Assembly: GCA_003313425.1 (NCBI GenBank)
Contig: NHZP01000024.1
Location: 248,001 to 312,000 of the forward strand
Direction of reading: 5' to 3'
Length of the DNA: 64,000 nt
Source: Pseudopyrenochaeta lycopersici
Taxonomy: Eukaryota; Ascomycota; Dothideomycetes; Pleosporales; Pseudopyrenochaetaceae
Part shown: piece after piece, positions 18,575 through 29,369 of the stretch
Layout of the letters: each line of letters opens with the position of its first letter
How positions within the stretch are numbered: position 1 is the first letter of the stretch
The notes under the pieces: model-generated
Told to the model about the DNA's origin: nothing
What the model saw: only the letters and a program-made list of their open reading frames with translations
Databases searched by the model: none
Made by a program: the position numbers and the translations under genes

Positions 18575-20612
18575 ACTGAAAGTTACTACCAAGCTACAGC
18601 AAGGTGCTTAAATGTAGTAGTTTGTTGTGATGAGGATTGAGAGTGCTGAGAGAATAAGAAGCTTGACAAGTCGCAGTGGTGAGCGGGGTGCACGAGAGAC
18701 TTTAAAGAAAACGATGTGGGCACAATCTGCTGTCTCAGCGGGGCACTCAGAAGGGCCTCGGGGACACCCAAGTCCGTCAACCGCTTGAGTAGATTGCTTA
18801 GGCTGTACATGCTTGGCAGTATGCAGAATGAATGTCTCATCGAGTGGAGGGGCAGATGCAGGCGGGCCACTTCAATGGCGAGCGCGTCCAGAAAAGTGGG
18901 CCTGCGAGGGTCTGATTCCTCTGGCGGTTAGCGATGAGATATGAATATTGGTTTAGTGACGCTTGGCGTGTAGGACAGGAAGGGTTCTGCGCTATGCGGC
19001 TTCAGTAATTGACCGTTGTGTACGGATGGATTTTACTTCAGATCCGAAGGAAGTGACAGAGCGAGCGGTGGATAGCTGCCCGCAATTGGATGTCTGGTGG
19101 ATCCGGGTGGACCGATACGTTTCATAATGCGTGTTGAATTAGTACAGTACAGTTCAGTACGTTTAGTAACATGACTTGGGTTATGATATCCCGCGGTGGT
19201 GGTAGGTGAGGCTTAGCGATGGCGTGCGCCATTTTTGCTCAGCCACGTCCCTCGCAGGCCTCGCTAAAGTGATGGGAAACAAAGCCGACGCACTTGAACA
19301 TGGCCTGTCTTTCAGGACATCGAAGGTCGAGGAAGGATATGGTAGGGAAGACATGGCAAGTTGCACCTCTCGTCGGAGGTATTGCGCAGCATGTTGCGCC
19401 CAATTGTGTGGCTTGGTTGGTTGAAGCCATAGGGAAATTGGACAGCAGGTTCGACAATACGAATTGGATATGAACATGCGAATCCCATGAATATACGAAT
19501 GATTGCCAAAATTGAAACACGTTGGGAAGAGGGTTCCCTGGAGAGCATGGATCATGTTAATGCTCAGGATGCAGATGGGTGGCTGCCAGATGAGGCTTGA
19601 CTGCCCCACAGCGGAAGCGACTATGCGGCGCGGGACGAAGAACGAAGCACTCACGTGAGAGCAGTTCATCGAAGCCTTGACCCGAGTGGCAGACAAGGTC
19701 ATATGTATGAAGGGGACAGGCGAGGAAAGCAGCGGGCTGCGCTGTGCGACAGGATTCTCCAGGCATTGGTGCTTCAGAGACGCAGTTGCGATGGTCAAAA
19801 TCTAGCCCCGCCTTGGCACAAAACACGGAAGGAGCGACGAAGCAAGGGAGCGCTTTCAAAAAGAGTCATGTACGGGATGAAGATTGAATGCAACTTTCAA
19901 ATTCGCGTCGTGGATATGGCATGTTTGAGAGCGTGAGTAACGGAGGGTACGTGTGTCAACTGCTTGCAGGCACTCAACTCTCGGCGGGGCTGACAGGGAC
20001 GGGCATAGCACGGTCTAGACCACCACCGGATCGAAATTCATTGCATGACGTCATTCTTCCCGCCAACTCACTCATCTCGACACGTCGCGAGGCGAAGAGC
20101 GTGGTGAAAGGAGCGGCCTACTTTGCAGCGCAGAATACCATGTGCTAGGCTACAGCATTGTTGAAACGCGATACTTGGTGATTCGAAGCGATCATAGATG
20201 TGCATCTCTTCTGATGGGCGGCCTGGCTGAGATCACCCAGGGACAAGCGAGATCTGCCCATTCCTAGACCCGTCTCACAGTCCACTGAAGACGTGTTTTG
20301 AAGAGACGAAGCAGTTTGTCTGCGCCGTGTCATGCCGTGCCAAAACTCTAGTCTGCTATCTGATCGCTCATGCCCAGCGCCTGCCTTGCTCGCCGCAGAT
20401 ATCGAGTTCCTGGTCGTGATCGCCGCAATAACCGGGCCTAGCGCGAACGCTTCGGACACACCCTGTCCACCACTTCGCTCGGCGTCAATGTGGGACACTC
20501 TCGTCGCTGGACAGAGACGACCGACCTCGACGCTGGCCTGCCTGGAGCTCGACAAGAGCACGCGTCCTGGCTGGCATCAGATTCATCTCTCGAAACACGA
20601 TCCGGCAACTCT
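18575..20612. other. 2-kb divergent intergenic region (WW gene / histidine kinase)
   Basis: I find no supported gene. The longest open frame (19798-19181, minus, 205 codons) has no recognisable domain. The kinase frame is open upstream of its first ATG back to 20442, so an extra 5' exon or leader may extend into this region. A short cluster of GTACAGT-like repeats lies at about 19140-19165. Confidence 0.45.
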
Positions 20613-23600
20613 ATGCCACTGCGGCGCTCCATCTTCACAGGAAGTTTCCCACCGGTACCCATAACCACGGCCCCAGAGCACCGCGGATTAGGCGCTCCCG
20701 AATATCACGAATCGCTCGTTGACCCCCCAGTGGACACCAAGCCGCACGCGCCTCTTGCGCAGCCATCTACTGTACTCTTCCCGCCGCGCACATGGACACC
20801 AAAATTGCCACTTGATTTCAGCGATTCAACTCAACGGCCGCTTTCCGCTCCGCTCCACAGTCCTGGAGGAGGCAGTGGGACCCTGCTGGCAAAGACATCG
20901 CTTGCTGTTGCTGGCACCAAGCGACCAGCCTCGCCGGCGGCCGACTACACGCCTACCGCTTCGCCAGTACAGCAGCCCTTGCACAAACGTCGCCGCCTGC
21001 AAAGCCGGCCAAGACGGTCTCTCGACCACTTCAACTTCTCCAGGAGCGCCCAATTCCAGAACGACAGCCAGCCTCCGTCGCCACTCTTCTTCTCGTCACG
21101 AAATAGCCGCCCGCATCTTCCTGCCCGCTTCTCCAGTTCGGAAGCGGCAGCAAGGATGCTCAGCAAGACGCGCGAGGAAGGCGGTATCAAAACAGTTAAC
21201 CTAGCAAGAGGTACATTCAGTGGACTAAGTCCGCCAGGGCCAACGAGCATTGCAAGCGGGAGAACCTCGGAGCGGTCGAGTCTGCCACGAACCGCGTCCC
21301 CCGATGTGCGAGAGAGAAGCGACCCCCTGAGGCTCCTGGGATCGGTTGGCATAGTCGAGCTGTTAGAGCAGGATGGACGACCGACATTTATCGTCGATAT
21401 TGGAGACCTTGCAAACTATACACCTGGAAGCTCAAGTCTGCACATACTTTTTGCGAACAGTGCTTTGCGCTCAAGCGCGTCAGTATGGGAGCTAGTAGTA
21501 GGGAATTCGCCAGACTCTAGCATAGGCAACATCGCTGCAGATGCAACGAAACAATTTCGGGCATGGCTACTGGGTGCTGTCAAACAAGGGGAAAATGTGG
21601 ACGTATGCCCTTCTCCTGTCGAGCACGGCGGGATTGTATGGTCGTGGTACACGTTAAGGAGGCGTCTACGCGTCATCTCCGGAGCAATGCCCTCTCGTGC
21701 TGCGATAAGTTTACCATCCACAGATCCTTCTATTGAGTTTACAATCCCATCGGTCCCATCAGTCGGCCCCGTTTCTGGGAATAATTCGGAGACACGCTCA
21801 TCTTCTACGCCGATCGGTGAACAACAGGACTATTTTGGCAGCAATATACCTGCTGCTGTACAAGCGGAGCCCACGACCTCTACAACCAGGCCCCAAAATC
21901 ATGCAATTCGCACCAAGGATGATCCTTCCGATGATGGAAGCGGATCACTGCAAAAGTCGTCTAGCCTAGCCTTGCCATCCATAGGAGACTCCCCATCTTT
22001 CAACAACGAGTGCGTACTTCGGGCTCACAGTGCAGGCGACGTTGACTCTTTCCATAGAGAAGCAGATAATCGCCCTCCCCAAGATCATGACATGGGCTTT
22101 TTCGACTGGACAAGATTATCTCTGTCTTCGTCTCTACCGAGGCACATCCAATTTGCTCGAGCCGTCGATTGGGCTTCAACGCCTCTTGGCCCAATCGAGT
22201 ACTGGTCGAACGACCTGCGAGCAATGTGTAACTTGATCATGTAGGTCCCGTGTGCCATGTGGTTCTTTTTTTTTGGCGTTTGAAGCTCATCATTAGCCAG
22301 GGCGAGCCCGCATCCTGCAGCTATGTACTGGGGCGACGAGCTTGTTGCTATCTACAATGAAGCATATATTGGTTAGTTCTGCCACTATGTAGAACTCACT
22401 GATGTAGCTGACACTCTATACAGGATTGGCAGGCCAAAAGCACCCCGGGCTGATGGGTCAGAGCTATAAAGAGGCATGGGCAGAGATTTGGGATGATGTC
22501 AAGGATGTGTTTGCAAATGCCCGCATGACCGGTCAAGCCACCATGAAAGATGATGACTGCTTGTTCATGAAACGCAACGGTTTTCTCGAAGAATGTTACT
22601 TTTCATGGTCAATCATCCCCATGGTGGGTGAAGATGGAACTGTCATGGGATTATACAACCCAGCTTTTGAGAAAACAAGAAGGAAGATTGCCGAAAGACG
22701 CATGCTGACTCTTCGAGAAATTGGCGAACGAACAGCTGTCGCTCGAGATATCAAAGGCTTTTGGGACCAGGTGCTGCTGGCATTGACAGAGAACGAGTTC
22801 GACACTCCGTTTGTCATGTTATACTCTGTAAACGATGAGAACGACAGTGACTCTTCGTCCTTGCATTCTAGCAGCCTGCTCGGAGCTAAGCACTGCTTCT
22901 TGGAAGGCTCGCTCGGAGTTCCCACGGGCCACCAAGCAGCACCCGAATCAATTGACCTCAAGGAGGGACAAGAGGGTTTCGGACCCGTATTCAGAGAAGT
23001 TATGAAGACGGATAAACCTGTGGTTATAAGTATCGGAACTGGAGATCTTCCATACGAGATGATGGAAGGTCTCGAATGGCGTGGATTTGGAGATGCTTGC
23101 CGCGAGGTGGTCATCTGCCCGATTCATCCCACTACCGGCGATACAATACTGGGATTCCTTGTTATGGGCATCAATCCGCGACGACCATACGATGACGATT
23201 ACAACCTTTTCGTTGCGCTCTTGAGCCGGCAGCTCGCGACGTCCTTGGCTTCTGTTGTCTTGTTTGAAGAGGAGATTCGACGAGGACAGAGAGCAGCAAG
23301 GCTGGCAGCAGAAGACAGGTTCAATCTCTCTGAACAGCTGGCTGCCCGCACGCAAGAAGCTATAGAGAGCGAAACAAGGTTCACGCGAATGGCAGAATAT
23401 TCTCCCGCAGGTCTCTTCATCGCGGATCATGCTGGAAAGATTACATACTGCAATGACACGTGGTACGAAATTTCGAGGGTGCCAAGGGAGCAGGACAAGA
23501 TGGATAGATGGATAAACTATGTCAAAGAAGAAGACCAAGGCCTCATCCAAGAGCAATGGAAACGACTTGTGGAAAATGCGGCAGCTATCAATATCGAGTT

Positions 23601-25430
23601 TCGATTTAAGACGCCTTGGGAAGATCGGAATCACAACAAGAGCGACACGTGGGTGCTCTTTTCGGCATTCCCCGAGAAAGACGAACATAGTATGCTCAAG
23701 AGCATCTTCGGGAGCATCACCAACATAAGTCCCCAGAAATGGGCCGAAGGCTTTCAGAAGAGGAAGATGGAGGAGGCGGTGGAGCTTAAGAGGCAACAAG
23801 AAAACTTCATCGACATAACGAGCCACGAGATGAGAAATCCGTTAAGTGCCATCCTGCAATGTGCCGACGAAATATCCACCATTCTGGGCGAGTTCAGATC
23901 ATCTGGGTCTCAAACTATCGATGCGGGTATTGTGGCTGACTCGATTGACGCGGCTCAAACAATTGCCCTGTGCGCTCAGCATCAAAAGAGGATTGTTGAC
24001 GATGTCTTGACGCTGTCAAAGCTCGACAGCGCAATGCTTATGGTATGTTCCAATACTCTTGTCTAAGTCTCTTCGCTTATACACTTTAGGTCACCCCTGT
24101 GGATGCGCAACCTCTTCAGGTTGTGCAGCGCGCTTTAAAAATGTTTGAAGGCGAAGTCCAAACTGCTGGGATTCAAATGGAGTTTGTTCTCACTGATTCA
24201 TTCAAGAATTTGAATATCGACTGGGTGAAGATAGATCCCTCTCGTGTACTTCAGGTTAGTTCCTTCCACGCCATCACCAATATTTGCTAACCACATGCCA
24301 GGTACTTATCAACTTAACAACTAATGCTATAAAATTTACCACGACTGAAGAGACTCGGACCATTGAGGTCATCCTCTCAGCGTCTCGTGAGCGACCATCG
24401 GCGAGTTTGGCACCCACTGTCAGCTACTTTCCAATGCGAGCCAAACGGATCGATCAAACCTTCGGTCCTGATTGGGGCGATGGGGAAGAGATCTATTTGG
24501 AGTTTGCTGTACGAGACACCGGAAGGGGGCTCACCCCAGAAGAAAAGAAGGTTCTTTTCCAGCGATTCTCTCAAGCGAGTCCGCGGACACATGTCCAATA
24601 CGGAGGATCAGGCCTAGGCCTCTTTATCTCCCGCGAGTTGACGGAACTGCAAGGCGGCGAAATCGGTGTCTCCTCCGAGGCAGGAATAGGTAGTACATTC
24701 GCTTTCTACGTCAAATGCCGGAGAAGCCACGAGCCACAAGATCCGATCGAGAGTACTACGGTGCCAATGGCACGTAAACCATCAAACGCGAAAGATAGAC
24801 CAATGGAGATGCAAGTTCCGCCAAAAATTAAAGATTTTGCTACCCTACCTAGCAAAAATAACGTGCCTCCGAAGGCCAAGCCCAAGAAGGTGGAGCTCAA
24901 AGTATTGATCGTAGAGGACAACCTCGGTACGTTGTAGGATGAATTCACCATTTGCCACCATATTGACGAGCTTCATAGTGAATCAAAAGGTCCTCCAACG
25001 CCAGCTTCAAAACCACGGTATTATTACCAAAGTCGCCAACCACGGTGGCGAAGCACTCGAATATCTGAAAGCCTCCACCTATTGGAAAGACGCTGCCCCC
25101 AACGCAACCGAGCTTGGCGTCGTCCTCATGGACAAAGAGATGCCTGTTATGGATGGACTGCAATGTACCAGCGCGATCCGGGAGCTTGAGAGAAATGGTA
25201 TGTTGAGAGGCCATGTACCCATTATCGCAGTTACGGCGAACGCGAGGAGCGAGCAGATAGCTACACTGCTCGCTGCAGGCATGGATGATGTTGTTAGCAA
25301 GCCGTTTCGAATTGGCGAATTGCTTCCCAAGATTGAAGAGTTGGCAGAGAAGTATCCACCGAGTTTGATTGGCGGTGCAGTGAGCTTGGCAGTTCCTACT
25401 GGACCGGCACAGCAACCTTACGGGGTATAA
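20613..25430 (+). CDS. Hybrid histidine kinase with PAS and receiver domains
   Basis: This is a two-component phosphorelay sensor that autophosphorylates on His and passes the phosphate to its own receiver Asp, then to an Hpt protein and the Hog1/SAKA-type pathway. Exons are 20613-22240, 22301-22371, 22424-24042, 24090-24254, 24302-24926 and 24979-25430, giving 1519 residues. The N-terminal 500 residues are Ser/Pro-rich. A conserved input region follows (HPAAMYWGDELVAIYNEAYI), then a PAS-like segment (EYSPAGLFIADHAGKITYCN). The H-box is FIDITSHEMRNPLSAI (His near 1034). The ATPase N and G boxes are NLTTNAIKF, DTGRGLTPEEK and YGGSGLGLFISREL. The receiver has LIVEDN, phospho-acceptor LMDKEMPVMDG (Asp near 1420) and SKPF. 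The start is the first in-frame ATG, but the frame stays open to 20442 (GHTLSTTSLGVNVGHSRRW), so the true start may lie in an unseen upstream exon. Confidence 0.92.
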
Positions 25431-26310
25431 CAGCGCCGCGTAACAGTACAAAGTAGAGTTTTACCTAGATATAGACAACGCATATTGCATGGAGCAAGGA
25501 GAAGGTAGTCTTCACACGTCGACTTGCATGGCCCTATGGAGTTTCGGAGGTGTCTGTTGTGCATAGAGTACAGCAAGGATTGGAAAGCTGTGTACATGGT
25601 ACGGTCTACACGATTACGTGCGGGTCTTGTCAATAGTTCTTCATTGGGGTTTTAAGGCGTAAGTGGGGCTCAGGGCTTGGGTATACCCCCTTTTTAGTAT
25701 CTACTTGATCCAACAATGGCGGCTTTGGGTTCGCGGAGAACTAAGCGAAGAGGAATGAATAGTCTATCAAAACTTGTGCGTTACTCCAACCTTACGCGCG
25801 TTTTCATCTCACAATTTGGCTATTTTTAACCGCTTTTCACCCTTCGTCCTAGTGCGAATGTGGGGTCTTCGAGCTCGCGGTTATCGAGCGGTAGGTCATT
25901 GTACATCTTACTTCCGTGCGACAATCAATGCAGGACCGACCCCACCTCTTTCGTCATTTAGAAGCAGAGATTGAGCGTTCGATCCTGTTCGTTGTACCGA
26001 AGGCATATTCGTAAGCAACTGCGTGGAGCTCGACATGTCTCACGGACTTTACGGGCTTACCGCGCGGATTATGTCCTTTGCCTTTTCGTCGCTCTTACTC
26101 GTTCCTCTCTTGGTTCAGCTTATGCCTGACTAATGAGGCATCGATCTCATGCCGACAAAGGTTGGGGGTTGTCACGAGGCGTGGGGCCTGATGTTTGGTC
26201 TTGGCGATGTGATACGGACATAGGTAGCAAATTTTGCTCTGATGGAGGTGGCTGTTGTATGTTACTGATTAAATGAGCAGATTCTATCTTTCTGAAAGAT
26301 TGATACAGCA
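25431..26310. other. Intergenic between histidine kinase and SDR
   Basis: The 880 bp of kinase 3' UTR and SDR promoter show nothing recognisable. Confidence 0.5.
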
Positions 26311-27340
26311 ATGGAGTCTGCGAATTTGTTTCGGGTTGATGGCATGGTGGCTGTTGTCACTGGTGGAGCGACAGGTGAGCCGCTTTTGATATCTTGGTTA
26401 AGTCGTGACAACGTCTTCAGAGAACTGACGAGGGATTTAGGGATTGGATTGATGATTGCGAAAGCCTTAGTCAATGGCGGTGCATCAAAAGAGTATATCC
26501 TCGGGCGCCGAAAGAATGCCCTTGATGCCGCTGCAGCTCAGTACAGCGGTCTGGTACCTATTCAATGCGACATCACGTCCAAGGAATCGCTTCAGTCTGC
26601 TGTAGATTATATAACCCAAGACACAGGCCACATCAACCTTTTTATTGCAAACTCTGGTATCATAGGTCCGTTTGCATCCTTTCCTCCGGGTCACACCATT
26701 CAAGAAGTGGGGAAGCACATGTTCGAAGATACAACTCTTGAAGACTTCACCAATACATTCCATGTAAACACCACCGCGACATACTTCAGTATTCTCGCGT
26801 TCCTCGAGCTTCTGGATGCGGGCAACAAGGCGGCGCTGAGAGGCGGATTCGGAAGGCCGCTAAAAGAAGGGAGCAACGTGCCGAGTATTCAGAGCCAAGT
26901 CATCGTAACAAGTAGTGTTGGTGCATTTTTAAGAGATCCAACATGTCCGCCTGCATATGCTGGTAGTAAAGCCGCAGTTATTCGCCTTGTGAAACACAGC
27001 AGTTCGAATCTGACGCCGTACGAGATCCGCGTCAATGCTCTCGCACCAGGCTGTCAGTTCCATAATTCCGTTTGAATGTTCAAATTCAGTCTACTTGCTA
27101 ACTTACTAACAACACAATGCAGGGTTTCCGTCAGAGATGGCTGATTCGATGATCGCTGGGCGAGATCCAGGCAAGGAAACAGTGGATGACAAGGTGTATG
27201 TCCCCGCGAGGAGGTTTGGGGGTGAAGAGGAGATGGGAGGGACGATTCTTTATCTTGCAAGCCGGGCGGGAAGCTTCTGTAATGGGCTTGTGTTACTAAA
27301 TGATGGGGGCAGGTTAGGGGTTACAGGATCGACGTACTGA
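26311..27340 (+). CDS. Classical short-chain dehydrogenase/reductase
   Basis: This is an NAD(P)-dependent oxidoreductase of 297 residues; the substrate is unknown. Exons are 26311-26374, 26441-27052 and 27123-27340. The first intron (66 bp) interrupts the dinucleotide-binding loop: spliced, it reads VTGGATGIGLMIAKAL, the TGxxxGIG motif. It is in frame and stop-free, so an unspliced model carries 22 spurious residues inside the cofactor loop. Further marks are CDIT (adenine-side Asp), ANSG, the catalytic Ser in SSVGAF, catalytic YAGSK, and NALAPGWFPSEM after the last splice, whose donor is the weaker GTCAGT. The C terminus has the usual LASRAGSFCNGLVLLNDGG. It converges on the next minus-strand gene, with 111 bp between stops. 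Confidence 0.9.
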
Positions 27341-27451
27341 GACGTAGGCAAGACTAGTGAAATGAGATGCTGAGACTAGGAGATTCATTACTACGAGAGT
27401 TATTATTAAAGAAGTCATGACAAAAGCAAAAGTCCATCATTCGTCCTCCAA

Positions 27452-28943
27452 CTAATACGTGCATTTTCCGCAGTACCCACAGTCTTCAGCGGAGCAGGCT
27501 GTGTAGTCAGGCTCCTCATCATCCTCATCAAATTTCCAACCAACATCTGAACTGTAATCAAGATTAAACTTGCGACCGCTGTCCTCCGATGCACCACAGC
27601 CTGTAAATTCAGAACCTGATTCGCTGTCTGCCCACTTCTTCATCAATTCGGCTGGCAAAGCATGCACGCCCTCTCCGTGCTGGCTCCGAATTTCCAGGCC
27701 GCCATTGCCAGGAAAGTACGCCTCCAGGAGGCCGCTCTTATCTCTCTTCGCGATATCTATGATCTTGTTAAGAAGAATGGAGAAAGATGAAATAGCATCT
27801 GCATTGTTCTCCTCCCAGGCTTTGACATCTTTCTTGATGTCTTGTACTCTGATATCGTGGAACAGGCCATTACCGTCGTGGTAGGCGATAATGAAGTTGG
27901 GAATCTGTTTGATCCATAGCAAAGGGTAGATATCATTCATATCAATCTCTTTATTATACCTGCCCGAGCGGGTCTTGAGGTCAAAGATGGAATGCTGTGG
28001 TATTTTCAAGCCGCCGTGCTTAATGGCAAGAGCTTCCTTACTGGAACTTGTTTGGACGATAGGTTGGCTAATCGCTGTACTCTGGAAGGCTTCAAGGAGG
28101 TCACTTTGTTTTCCTTTGCTAGAGTCTTTCGATGGGGTCACATGGCTTTTTGCAGAAGCGTCTTTGATATAACCATCGCTTTCAAATCGCACAAGGCACT
28201 TGAGGCGTCCAAAGTCATATTTGACGATACGTTGATGCGTCTCAGAGCCCTTAACATCACTCTCCCACGTTGTGTATGCGTCTGGAAAAGTGTGTCCGAA
28301 GCCTCTCACGTCCTGAATAAGCTCTTTTGGGTCGTTCTCTTTGCGAACGAAGAAAACAGTGTTGCCGATAACCTCAATGTTGAAGCGGAATGCTTTGTCC
28401 ACTCCACGGACGAAGCGAAGCAGGTTGCCTAGTGTGCTTCCACAAGCGAAGACATCAATGTTTTCGGTTTGGAAGTCGGGATTGACATCCAAAACAGCAT
28501 GTACGACGGGTGCCATAGGATGAGTAGGGTACTTTGCGGCGTTTGGATCGCGGAAGTATTGTCCATCGTCTTCTTTCAAACGCTGTGGAGCTTTGAGGGG
28601 AGTCCATTGAGGGGGTTTGCCTACATGATGTTATCTTATATACTTGAATAGTTGCTATGACATTCTTGCCAGGAACTATGACCGTAGGGGTCTTTTCGCT
28701 GAGCCAGTTGTATGATGCAACATAATCACAATTGGTAATCGAAACTTTAGAAGACAAATTGCTAGGTTCGATCTTCAGGTTTGAAGGATGGAATGTCTGC
28801 AGCAACTTTCCAAGTGGGTGTTTTTCGGTATCAGGTTTGACAGGTTCCCGGGACTTTGGAAACGATTTATGCCTTCCGCCACGGCCTCTTCGTGGAGCGA
28901 AGCCGCCTCGAGTGGTGCCTGAAAACGAGGACATGAGAGACAT
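27452..28943 (-). CDS. Conserved fungal protein of unknown function, Cys-rich tail
   Basis: Exons on the minus strand are 28943-28670 and 28620-27452, giving 480 residues. The intron is GC-AG (GCAAGA...TGTAG); splicing there joins TVIVPG to KPPQWTPLKAPQRLKEDDGQ in frame, whereas a GT donor would not. The N terminus is Arg/Gly-rich (RRGRGGRHK), as in RNA-binding proteins. The core has DDGQYFRDPNAAKYP, FACGSTLGNLLRFVR and YDFGRLKCLVRFESDGY. The C terminus ends in a compact cysteine motif, CSAEDCGYCGKCTY. From memory, relatives in many ascomycetes are labelled geranylgeranyl pyrophosphate synthetase, but I see no DDxxD prenyl-diphosphate motif in the expected setting and do not accept that label. 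It is transcribed away from the giant helicase gene across a 426-bp shared promoter, which suggests but does not prove a shared process. Confidence 0.85.
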
Positions 28944-29369
28944 TGCCTCGCGAGTTAACCAAAAAAACGATGAAGGAAAAGGAGGCAAAGCTGACGGTGT
29001 ATATTAACTACACAAGGAATGCCAACTTTAAATATTTGTTGATGCCTGAGCAAGGCTGAGGGTATGTGGCGTGGCGTGAACGCCCAGGTAGCACCAAGCG
29101 GATCTGGCAGGACTCAATTCGTCCACATTCCACCAGAGTATGCAGGCAGACATAATACACGTATTGTCGCATATAAGACTGCGATTGTGTTCCAATCATT
29201 TACACGGCCCCTTGTCTGATAGCGTCATGCAAGGACCTTGTGCTACCCTCTCCCCGCTCTTTCAGAAAGTTAAATAGGTCCAAAGGCTCTTTGAAAGGTT
29301 CCGAACGAAAATATCGAGGTTTAATCCTTACAAGCACCTCTTTCTCAATTGAAGTTCAAACTCTGACAC
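28944..29369. promoter_or_regulatory. Shared divergent promoter region
   Basis: These 426 bp separate the start codons of the unknown protein (-) and the helicase-AAA protein (+), so the two genes probably share regulation. I recognise no specific binding motif. Confidence 0.5.

Noticed and set aside
19181..19798. 205-codon minus-strand open frame as a gene
   Set aside because: No domain, no coding-like composition and no splice partners; likely chance in a GC-balanced intergenic region.
27452..28943. Geranylgeranyl pyrophosphate synthetase
   Set aside because: I recall this label on related fungal proteins, but no aspartate-rich prenyl-diphosphate motif is visible.
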